Positions 55,322-64,000 of a stretch of DNA of 64,000 nucleotides are shown one piece after another. A model generated the notes under the pieces. That model was not told the DNA's origin. It did no database searches and was given only the letters and a program-made list of their open reading frames with translations. The position numbers and the translations under genes are program-made. Source of the stretch: Kwoniella bestiolae CBS 10118 (taxonomy: Eukaryota > Basidiomycota > Tremellomycetes > Tremellales > Cryptococcaceae); contig NC_089242.1 of assembly GCF_000512585.2 (NCBI RefSeq), forward strand, positions 2,480,001-2,544,000. Reading direction: 5' to 3'. The number at the start of each line of letters is the position of its first letter. Position 1 is the stretch's first letter.

Positions 55322-56092
55322 TTATCCGAGAACCAGAGAAGCATGAGTGAGTGGTCCACCAGTGAAGAAAGGAAGGGTCACTTGCATGTCATTCAGGGGA
55401 TACGGCGATAGATCCAGTTCCAGAACATTGAAGAAACCAACTCCGCAGGGAGCGTTCATGGGAATCTCAGTTGGATTAGGATCTCGTGGTGAGATACACT
55501 GACGTCTGAGATATGGGTCTACACCGTGCATCGTGCATCGCATTCCAGCCTCATGCGGGACCTGTGTCAGAGGACACGTCATGCGTGTCATAGGTATTTG
55601 GGAAGAAAAGGTCAAGGCTGATATCATACCGAGGATTCAACGGGACAAACATAGCAAAGTAGAACCATCGTCCAAGTTACTGCCATCCGTGCTATAACGG
55701 CCTCAATAGTCTGGGCAGACAAAATCCAAAAGGTATTTGCTGTTCTTACCTTCCGAAGATCCGTTGCGCTCCATCGTCCCACCTTGCGCCACGCTGCGGA
55801 ATTGATGAAGCATGGTGGCCGGGGAAATGGTCAAATCTAATCACATAGTATCTGTCAGCAGGGTCTTCATATAGCAAAGTAGGCTGCCTGTCAACGGGGT
55901 GACAGACCTAAGGCACTAACCTGATTTCCATCTCTTCAGCAGATCTCTGAGCTGGGGCGCGTCCTCCTGATCCGTAGGAAGACTCATCATCTCTTCGGCG
56001 GCATCGAGCAGATCTCTTCGGTTGAGATGTTTGGGAAAGTCGATAGCTTGTAGCCCTAGAGTCTGGGTTCCCCCGGAATTAGACCATCGCAT
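55322..56092 (-). CDS. Unrecognised 182-residue protein, four coding exons
   Basis: Exons 56092-55921, 55836-55750, 55679-55630 and 55561-55322 join with matching phases (1, 1, 0) and give 182 residues. A leader intron (56228-56184, GTGAGC donor, CGCTAAACA branch) lies upstream and a TATA box at 56288-56294. The first in-frame ATG after the spliced leader is 56092 (MRWSNSGGTQTLGLQAIDFP). Further on: RRDLLDAAEEMMSLPTDQED (helical), VTWTMVLLCYVCPVESS, MRCTMHGVDPYLRRQCISPR, CGVGFFNVLELDLSPYPLN and LPFFTGG. Five cysteines and beta-like strands are visible. I do not recognise it. The alternative of two separate genes, one beginning at 55686 with a signal-like peptide, would leave no promoter space, so one gene is favoured. 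Confidence 0.65.
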
Positions 56093-56287
56093 AGTGAATG
56101 TGACTGTCGGCTGAGATTCTGAGGGGTCTTTGATGGCAGGGTGAGAGCGACTGTTGAAAGACGACGTTTGATATTGGCTTTGACTAATGTTTAGCGCACC
56201 CAATTAGGATTTTATATAGAACGCTCACGTTGAGGGGACTGGAAAATGAGTTTGCCGCTCAGGCTTACTAGAAGTGCATTGAACCCC

Positions 56288-56294
56288 TTATATA
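56288..56294 (-). promoter_or_regulatory. TATA box (TATATAA, minus strand)
   Basis: Lies 60 bases upstream of the leader intron donor of the 55.3-56.1 kb gene. A second TATATAAA-like word at about 56208-56216 falls inside that intron. Confidence 0.6.
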
Positions 56295-56973
56295 CGTGTT
56301 TTCGCTGTCAGTGGCACGACCTTCTTGATTCTCGTCTCTCTGGGACGAGATTTTGTGGAGTTACAATAAAGGGAAGTGAGTAGCTCCAACGTCTCTCACA
56401 AGAAGCATTGCAAGGCCTGATCCAGACATTGAACCATATGGGCAATGTGTGGTTGAATGACAACCGATGCCTAATCCGTACAGCACGGAATGGTCGTATC
56501 TGAAGACTTGCGAAATTCTAGAGCCTTTTTCTACTCAGAACTGGTGGGTGATTCATCGTCTTTTGTCCTCCGTTCTCGTTCAGCATAGAAAGGAAGACAA
56601 ACTCTGTCTGCTGTTTCTCGCGTGGGACGTTGTAGGTGATGTTTCATGCGGGACATGAAAGATGATGAAGCATTGAACGACTCGTCCCGGATGTGCCAAA
56701 ATTGCCATGTGGGACATCTATCCTCAGTGAATGCTTAAAAGGCCAAAACGCCACTTAACGTTGTTAACCTCAGAAAACCAACACGTCAACGTAATCTCGG
56801 ATGTTCGACCATCCCACCCGGACGCCACCATTTGGCGTTTTCACGAGCGAGCGAGCTGGGCGGCTAGTAGTGGGTGTCGTAAGGAACGCAACATCACACA
56901 TGCTGTACTACTGTTTCCCGCATCAGTCAGATGGGATTCAGTAATCAGACGAATCGGATAGGTCGACTGTAAG

Positions 56974-57240
56974 CTAGGTTAGCAAGATCGGACGTTGCAA
57001 GCGCTTAAATCTATCCGAAAGGTGACTTCGCGTAATTGCGATGTTCAGCATTTTGTCGACGATTACGGAATAGATGGCTAACGATAGGAAGAAATTCGCG
57101 CCACCTACGATTGGTATGTAGGACATTTGGATGAAAGCGGATGGCAGTCTGATCGTCCGATCGATACAATATCTTTCAAACCTCTCTACTACTCCGCGCT
57201 TGGAATGGCACGGGGATGTAGACAGCGGGCGAGCATACAT
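56974..57240 (-). CDS. Possible small membrane-spanning protein or terminal exon
   Basis: Open frame from ATG 57240 to 56974. A central hydrophobic segment (SYIPIVGGANFFLSLAIYSV) is flanked by charged sequence (VVERFERYCIDRTIRL; SHLSDRFKRLQRP). It may be the last exon of the gene whose upstream part is at 57498-57277; the two frames can only be joined through a weak splice pair (GTGATC to GCGGAG), so I list them apart. I do not recognise the family. Confidence 0.3.
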   Translation of the reverse strand: MYARPLSTSPCHSKRGVVERFERYCIDRTIRLPSAFIQMSYIPIVGGANFFLSLAIYSVIVDKMLNIAITRSHLSDRFKRLQRPILLT

Positions 57241-57249
57241 GTATGACTA

Positions 57250-57498
57250 CTACACATGATCACAAGAGCTCGCCTTAAGAACTGTTATGTGAATAGTTGG
57301 CCTAATCGGGCATCCAACAATGTACGACACAAACTGTACCTTTTCCCAGTTGTCCTTATCCATAAGTGTTCCCTTCTCAACAAGGCACACAAGGGTATCG
57401 TTCCGCTCGCCGACAGACGCCTCGGTCGTCCTGTCAAAATCCAACTCAGCGACGATCCTCATCCTCAACCTGACGGGAAGGCGTTTGTGTGATTTCAT
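57250..57498 (-). CDS. Possible exon of an unrecognised island gene
   Basis: Frame from ATG 57498 with protein-like sequence: RLPVRLRMRIVAELDFDRTT, GERNDTLVCLVEKGTLMDKD, and NWEKVQFVSYIVGCPIRPT, stopping at 57250. Alternating residues suggest beta strands, as in other island genes. An acceptor (ATAATCAG) lies just upstream of the ATG, so it may continue an earlier exon. A GTACAG donor within it could truncate or extend the C-terminus. Boundaries uncertain. Confidence 0.3.
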   Translation of the reverse strand: MKSHKRLPVRLRMRIVAELDFDRTTEASVGERNDTLVCLVEKGTLMDKDNWEKVQFVSYIVGCPIRPTIHITVLKASSCDHV

Positions 57499-57631
57499 TA
57501 GATTGCCTGATTATGTCCCCCGGCTGGAGCGGGACGTCAATTTTCATTTGGTCTAGGTTGCTCAGTACGTATGTGTGGTCAAAAGGAAATATACAAATCA
57601 ACCAAGCCAAATTCGGACCTGGACCTGTTTC

Positions 57632-57817
57632 TCATTGCTCATTGACCGCTGTCCGCTGGAACAAGAGTGTCAATCGTGTGTCATCAAGCACACAGCAGCC
57701 CAGCCCATCATGTAGTACAATCCTGCACACCGAAGGAAGATCACTTTGAGGTCCCTGGTCATGCGCAGGGAAAGATCTGATGTCTGCATTCAATGGAAGA
57801 TCACACACAGGATACAT
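57632..57817 (-). CDS. Possible exon or 61-residue protein
   Basis: ATG 57817 opens MYPVCDLPLNADIRSFPAHD and later SVCRIVLHDGLGCCVLDDTR and LTLLFQRTAV, stopping at 57632. It may be the first exon of the gene that includes the 57.25-57.5 kb frame. I found no good donor to prove it. Confidence 0.28.
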   Translation of the reverse strand: MYPVCDLPLNADIRSFPAHDQGPQSDLPSVCRIVLHDGLGCCVLDDTRLTLLFQRTAVNEQ

Positions 57818-59599
57818 TCCGCAGCGACGTCAGTCGTAGAGAGGGAGAAGTGAGAGAAGCATCGAAAACAGGGGTTCACCGGAAAATTCGGAAGATTGTA
57901 TCGAGGATGAGCTTGCTGGGCTTAAGCCCCCTCTAACGTGAGAAATGCAATTTGATCGACGTTGGGCTTGCACAAAGTACAGTGCATGCAGTCTATTTAG
58001 TGCAGTGCCTTATCAAAGACCGATCTTAAAGTTTAACCAGCATTGCAGCTAGAAATGAACTTTTTCCACAGGGTCAAGAGCAATAAAATTCCCGAACCAG
58101 CAAACATCAACGTGATTTCACCAACGCCACCACGACCAGCTAACCTAACATCACTATAGTACAGTACTAATCTACATTACGGAGTAGCGCAACTGTTCCT
58201 TGGCGTTCGAGGTAACGCATGCTTCGTTTATAAATACACCGTCTTTTCGCTCTTCGAAAGGAAAGCTTGTCGACAACATTTTCAGGTCCCAGGATGTGTT
58301 GGAACGGTCGGAATGGGATGGTCGTCAACCTTGAGCGAGCATCCAGCTACGACCATTGTACGTATGTGTGTATGTTTGTGACATACCTAGGTAGATATAT
58401 AGCTCCCCCCTGTTAGTCTGTTCTTGTTCTTGACGTTCCCTGCCCCTTATATTCGCACTTTGCACACTCGCACCATCATAGTTTCAAACCCCCACTCACC
58501 AAATCTGATCTTCGTATTCAACTACTGCACCAGTACTGTTAAAACCGGGTTTTGATGGCTTATGGCTTATGGCTTAGGCTCGGACCCGCGTTGATACTGT
58601 ACCTGTTGCACCATCTCATCTGTATCCCATCAACACGCCAATAGCAGTTTTAATCTAACCATTTCGGGCAATTCCGAATACAAAGTGGGAGATTGTCCGA
58701 GGGGTAAAAGCAAAGTCTAGAAGAAGAAAGACAGAGACAGCGTGATCGGATCGGCACACGCGAGATAAATTAGTGTAATTTACTGAGATGTAAGTGTGAT
58801 TCATCAAGCGTTAAAGTGAAACTACTCTACTCCCATCTGCTAGTCATGTCATTCCTTTCTCTCTACTTCCTACTTTCAAATGCCGTTATACATCATTCAA
58901 TCATCACACCACACTACCTTAATACTGGCCATGTAGCTCTCCCACCGCTAAATACAACACAACATGCATGATTCACTTATATAGTAGACTAGACACCTAT
59001 AGTGTAGAGTGTAAATCTAGACTAGCATCACACTTTTCACTTTCAACCTTTACTCTACATTTCTTTTCTGACCACCCAAGTCGAGTAGTCGGTTCATCAT
59101 GAACTTCCATTGCTAAGATTTCAATTCGTACCTTTACTTTGCTTCCCCATCGATCTCCAATCTTTTTACTTTTTTTCAATCAATCATCATCCTCCAACGA
59201 TATGTTCGACCCCCTTGCATCATCCAGCTGACGATACAAAACAATACAAGACCACTCAATAGACCGCAACACGTCATTCATTCATTCTCTCACTCACGCC
59301 TGGTCAACTCTTTGAAAACAACACCACAGTCGAAACAACGCCGCTTACCGGTCCAACTCTAAATCGCACCATTTTGTCTCGTCTCACAATTTCCAGCAAT
59401 CGGAATTCAACCGAACGGGCATATACCACTAGCTAGTTGTCAATCAGACTAAACAACTCTAGCCTAGCTAGTCGACCTCGTCCAAGTACACCTGAGAGCT
59501 CGAATCTAGATATCAATCATCACTCAACTCCCATCTTCCGCGAACATCTCATCCTCATCCACCTATTCCCCTCATGCGGTAAATTAGACACTGAGAGCA
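57818..59599. other. Long non-coding region upstream of the arrestin gene
   Basis: About 1.8 kb. Contains a 12-base palindrome GGGCTTAAGCCC (about 57925-57936), a plus-strand TATAAATA (58229-58236) followed at about 58294 by a 40-codon frame of doubtful value, and an ATGGCTT repeat at about 58555-58577. The last 600 bases are C/A-rich, like a long 5' leader. Confidence 0.4.
58229..58236 (+). promoter_or_regulatory. TATA box (TATAAATA) of an unknown transcript
   Basis: Good TATA word, not placed in front of a recognised gene. The next ATG (about 58294) opens only 40 codons. Confidence 0.35.
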
Positions 59600-61502
59600 A
59601 TGCTCGAATTATACTTGACGCCAAAACAAGGTAATGTTGGTGGGAGATACTTCCCTCATACAGGTGAGCTCTTCTTTCCGCTATTTCCTCGTCTTGAGAT
59701 GATATGTGCTGACGCTATCATTCTTAGGACACCTCGGTGTGACCCCGGTGGTCATCTCTGGTAAAGTGGCTACTCGACTTCCGGAAGTATGTGAACCGCT
59801 AGGCGTCAAGGCCATCACACTCGGGATTAGATGTACCGAGACGGCAGGAAATGGAGTCAGCCAGGTCCTATGGGAGAAGAAGAAGGCCTTGTTGACTGCT
59901 CCGGATGATGAGGAGTACATAGAATTGGGAGATTGGGATTCGATGTTCAAGACGGCCATACCTGTGGACGCTATTGATATGGCGAGAAGTACGATGTGTA
60001 TACCAGAGTACAAGGTCGTATGGAGGATGGAGGTAATCATTGAACATCGACCTATACCATACGTCGGAACGTCCATTGCCAAAGCTTTCGCGCTCAACCT
60101 CCATAGCCATCGATCACCTTCCATCCGACCTATGTCCCCTCCTTCACCATATACCGTTGGATCCGAATCATACACTTCGAATATCACTGTGTCAGCCCAG
60201 CCGGGCGCTTTCGGTCCAGGTGATAGTTTCCCTGTTTACGTCCAAGTCAAACCTCTTGATCCCCAAACGACGCTCAAGAAAGCTACGGTCTACCTAGAAC
60301 GACAAATGGAAATCACCAATACTCGATCCGTCTCATCACCATCACAACACCGACTATCATCTATCTTCCGCTCATCCCATAACCCACATCAACGATTACC
60401 CGAACCTCAAGAAGTGGTCTTGTCGAGAAAGGATAAACTCGCCGAGACCTCGGGTAGTAATATCGTAGTGGACAAGAGCGGGACATCATGGTGTCAGATG
60501 GAGATGTCTCTGTCTCAGCGTCATGGGAAATGGGATTTGGGGGAAACTCATTCGACCAAACTCGTTTCCATATCTTACATACTCAAAGCTACAGTCACTC
60601 TCAAATCCGATAAAGCGAGATCGTCGAAATCGTTCTCGTGTTCACCTGTCCCGGTCGTCATCGCAGCTACTTCCTCGGAAGATCGTGCGGCAGCTATCAA
60701 GTCCATCGACTCTCATCAGAAGAAGAGACATAGGAGTTCCAGGAGGGGTCTGTACATGCACGAAGGCAATGTGGACGTCAGTGATCCATCGCTCGGAGAG
60801 GATCTACCCATCTTCACTTCCGTCAAGGGCATCGCAACCGATGTCAAACCCATCTTACTTCCTTCGAACCATCCCGCCCAATCTCAGAATATCCAATTTG
60901 TCTTCCCCTCACCACCACCATACGACTCCAAACCTATGGCTGTCGCTTCACTCCTCAACCCCGCTTCTTCATCCGATTCACCCTCATCATCCACATCAAT
61001 ATTACCTACTCCACCACCCACACGTCACGGCGTCGATTCGGACTCGACCAACTTACTCCGCGCATTCCAATCTACGGGACGTAGAATATCAACGACTACA
61101 TCGGAAGAGGATGAAGTCCAGCCTTCGAGGAGTAAACAGAAATTACGTGTGGATAGAGCAGCAAATGATAGGAACGCCGAATTCGCTACTCTCCCCTTAC
61201 CTTCCTTGGACGCATTGGGCACGGGTCTACCATACGTCCCAGAAGACGATCGACCTAGATCCCGACCACGTACGGCACCAATACATTCTACATTCTCCAT
61301 GAATATCCCTCCTCCGTTATCAGGTCATCTATCACTACCAAGCGATAATTTGGGAATGGGGCAGAGACCCATGACCTCGATGGCTAGGATGGGGAGCGGT
61401 ACCTCGTTTAATCATTCTAGATTAGTGGATGAGAAGGAGAAGGAGAATGTGGAAGCGACATTTGCATTTGCTTTTTCTGGTACTTCGCCAAGGAAGCAAT
61501 AA
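59600..61502 (+). CDS. Alpha-arrestin (ART-like trafficking adaptor)
   Basis: Adaptor expected to recruit the Rsp5-type ubiquitin ligase to plasma-membrane transporters. Exon 1 from ATG 59600 gives MLELYLTPKQGNVGGRYFPH; its frame joins in phase 1 across an intron (about 59664-59728) to GHLGVTPVVISGKVATRLPE and VKAITLGIRCTETAGNGVSQ, the arrestin N-domain strands. Further conserved parts are IPEYKVVWRMEVIIEHRP and, for the arrestin C-domain, YTSNITVSAQPGAFGPGDSF and FPVYVQVKPL, then SISYILKATVTL. The C-terminal third is disordered, Ser/Pro-rich, and contains PPPY (about 60911), a PPxY-type PY motif for WW domains. It ends at TAA 61500-61502. Which transporter it serves cannot be read here. Confidence 0.85.
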
Positions 61503-61871
61503 TATCATGAGTAGGAATAGAAGGACAATTGCTATACTATTATAATGGGCTGTAGTGTAGGAATAAAAAGGATTAGAAGACATACAAATCACATTGCATT
61601 TTCATTTTACATTTTAGCATTTTTCATCATAGGTAGAATGAATAGGTCTCGATACCATTGTAGTGTAGTAGATATCATATAGCATTGTCATGTATTCATT
61701 GTCATCATGATATGATACGGTGCACTGTGTGTACTTTGAGCAATCGTATGCCTTCATAAATGCGAAGTTAGCGATTATAAGGGGGTAAGAAGGAGAGAAG
61801 TCAAAAGTCGAGAGTCAACCTCCACTTCGCGTCAATCGTCAATTCGTTCGTTCCAAAGAGGAACGATGATA

Positions 61872-61905
61872 AATGTCGAATGTCGAATGTCGAATGTCGA
61901 ATGTC
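61872..61905. repeat. Seven-base tandem repeat AATGTCG
   Basis: Four perfect AATGTCG units plus a fifth partial one, about 80 bases before the start codon of the next gene. It is imperfectly preceded by related GTCAA/GTCGA words from 61800. Confidence 0.9.
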
Positions 61906-61983
61906 GAATGTCAACTTTGGTCAGACCTATGAAATAGTCACCTATCAACCCTATCACTACTACTGACTATCCCCCCACCCAAG

Positions 61984-64000
61984 ATGTTCGGTCGCGACTC
62001 CCCCTTAAGACCATCGATGCGCGAACAAATCGCAGCCAAACGAGCGGAATATCAAAATTCCCCTGCTGCCAGACGAACGGCAGCTTCCAACGCTTCTACT
62101 TCTGCTGCTGGTGGTGGATCACCTGCTCCTCCTTCTAGGAGAACGGCTCATAATGGTTCGACGAGGCTCGGGTTTGGTGCGGAGGATGAGGGGAAGTTGG
62201 CGGATAAGACTGTTGGTGGGGAGATCAAGAGGGCTGTTAGGTCTGGTATGTTGTTTCCTTCTTAGTCTGCTCGATGTGGGTACGACGATACACATGGGAA
62301 AAGGCGTAGATGCAGATGGTTGATATCATATGTCTGAAATAATAGGTAAACTCGACCTCTGCGCATTATCTCTCTCTGCCATTCCCCCAGAGGTATATAC
62401 AACCCTTCTAGGCATCCCAGAAGAAGACCTCTCATCCCCACCACCCAAATTCATCCCCTCCTCCGACATCCCCCAGGGCTCAGCGTTGGATCCTAACACT
62501 ACTCCGCCAAAGGGATTATCGCGGGACGAAGAGCGGAGTTTGGTATTTGGTAGTAAAGCTGCTGCGAAGAAGGAGGCGTGGGTGGAACCTGAAGAATTGA
62601 CTAGTTTGAGGATTGCGGAGAATGCTTTGAGGGGGGTGGAGAGGGAGATTGGGATGTTTGGGGCTATGGAGAGGCTGGATGTGAGTTGTCACTTTGCTAT
62701 CAGCAGAATTTTGCGTAAAATTCTGCGACATTTTGGTGGTTGCTTCTATTGCTCAAGGATTGGTCTATGTGATCTCTTGGATCTCGTTGAAGAGGGAAAA
62801 TGTAATTTCAAAGTCCATAGCTCAAGCTGATTCGTACCAACAGTTGAGCAGGAATCAACTCAAAGAGTTGCCCAATAGTATAGCTGATCTGCTCCGGCTG
62901 ACAAGTCTGGACCTGTCGTACGTATCGCTTTATCTCACTATCCATCGCTATCCACAATATCCCTCTGTCTTTGCACTGACCAACACTGCAAACACAGGGG
63001 CAACTCGTTCACCTCCCTCCCACCAGCCATCCTTGTCCTCCCCGCTCTTCAGGTACTCGACATCTCTCACAACGCCATCCATACTCTCTCATTCGCCGAT
63101 CCCATCGGCCCATCAGAGGACGGTCTAGCATACGGTGCAGGCTTCTTCACCACGTCTTTCGAACGTCAAGCACAGCTCAAGATGAAGAGACCCATATTAC
63201 CCGTACTTCGATCGTTCAACTTGGGGTTCAATAAACTGAATATATCCGGACTTAAGGAGTTGAGTATTGTCAAATTCGAAGCTATGCGAGTACTCAATCT
63301 CGAAAATAACTTGTTCCAGGGTGTGTTGGATTACGAGGACACCGGATTAGATGGTAAATCTATGCCGATCTTGGCTTCGCTGGTTTTGTGCAGGAATACC
63401 AATCTTAGAGGAGTCACTGGGTCTTTGGCGGAAAGTGCTAAAGTCGACTTGAGCGGATGTAATCTCAGAGAAGGTACACCTCAACCTCCGCCTTCAACAA
63501 CGAATGACTCAGTAGCACCCAACCCACAGCAGGCAAGTCAAGAAGAAAAGATTAAATCGGATAAACCAATACCCAATCCGGATTTGACGATAGTCTACCG
63601 AACACTCCCTGCAGCAACGTTCGACTCTGAACCCCTCCCTGTAGATTTTGATATCTACCTGCCATCTCAGCCGGGTAAGCTGAAGAAGGGGCACGCTCTG
63701 GTAATTTGGTTTCATGGTGGTGGACTATTACAAGGTAACAAGGAGAATCTCCCACCGCATTTCAGGAGATTACCCAACTATCCTTTCGCATCGCCTGCTT
63801 CCTTGGGGGAAGAGGAGAACGTAGTGGTCATCTCACCGAATTACAGATTAGCACCTCAAACCCCCATTCTAGATATCCTAGATGATATCAACCAACTGCT
63901 CGTATACGTACGGACGAAGCTGAACGATAGATTGGCTAAAGAAGGAAGAGGAGGTAATATCGTGGATACCTCTCGAATATGTTTATCTGGTGGTTCGGCT
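61984..64000 (+). CDS. LRR plus alpha/beta-hydrolase fusion, partial at the right edge
   Basis: The start ATG 61984 gives a Ser/Ala-rich basic N-terminus (REQIAAKRAEYQNSPAARRT). After a phase-1 intron comes GKLDLCALSLSAIPPEVY, a leucine-rich repeat; LRRs continue after two more introns (LSRNQLKELPNSIADLLRLT, then LPALQVLDISHNAIHTL, SFNLGFNKLNISGLKEL, MRVLNLENNLFQGVL, LASLVLCRNTNLRGV). A linker follows, then an alpha/beta-hydrolase: VDFDIYLPSQPG, VIWFHGGGLLQG with the HGGG oxyanion motif (63711), and VVVISPNYRLAPQTPILDIL. The window ends at SGGSA, the start of the GxSxG nucleophile elbow. This matches hormone-sensitive-lipase-like esterases. The catalytic Asp and His lie beyond the edge. Confidence 0.88.
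62703..62726. repeat. Intronic perfect hairpin GCAGAATTTT-GCGT-AAAATTCTGC
   Basis: Ten-base perfect arms with a four-base loop, inside the second intron (about 62680-62844) of the LRR-hydrolase gene, some 23 bases after the donor. The intron is longer than most here. Confidence 0.8.

Noticed and set aside
56467..56961. Plus-strand frames of 63 and 76 codons between the island genes
   Set aside because: No splice support, start context or recognisable sequence; the opposite strand shows equally short frames.

Overview
This window is nuclear DNA of a basidiomycete yeast, most likely a tremellomycete of the Cryptococcus/Kwoniella type. Genes are dense and lie on both strands. Almost every gene carries several short introns of about 45-100 nt with GTGAGT/GTAAGT donors, CTGAC/CTAAC-like branch sites and CAG/TAG acceptors. 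The protein set is fungal: a Ste50 with a C-terminal SH3, a Zap1-type zinc regulator, Npr2, Bcs1 and Prp4. I saw no rRNA, tRNA, CRISPR array or recognisable intact transposon. Gene models were built by hand from reading frame, splice sites and intron phase; spans run from start codon to stop codon including introns.

Layout. 0-9 kb: STE50-like adaptor (cut by the left edge), an ACOT9-type acyl-CoA thioesterase, a PI-PLC X-domain protein and a CIA30/NDUFAF1 complex I assembly factor. 9-14.3 kb is an accessory island: degenerate tandem repeats, a broken and an intact copy of an unrecognised gene family, and a four-exon small secreted protein. 14.9-25.1 kb is core: ZAP1-like factor, CDC23/APC8, PRP4 kinase and ATP synthase subunit J. 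25.2-28.4 kb is a second island of small unrecognised genes. 28.7-53.2 kb is core again: METTL16-type RNA methyltransferase, RCF1, a SET-domain methyltransferase, a DapA-family aldolase, kynureninase head-to-head with quinolinate phosphoribosyltransferase, several small or unknown genes, NPR2, a GT8 glycosyltransferase, COX20 and BCS1. 53.2-58.3 kb is a third island of small unrecognised spliced genes. 59.6-64 kb holds an alpha-arrestin and an LRR plus alpha/beta-hydrolase fusion cut by the right edge.

Functional themes. Six genes serve mitochondria, five of them the respiratory chain or ATP synthase (NDUFAF1, ATP18, RCF1, COX20, BCS1) and one acyl-CoA turnover (ACOT9). Two serve RNA processing (PRP4 kinase, METTL16), two share a divergent promoter in de novo NAD synthesis, and several are signalling or nutrient regulators (STE50, ZAP1, NPR2, arrestin). 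The least described material is in the three islands, where splice phases support real but unfamiliar genes, several behind clear TATA boxes.
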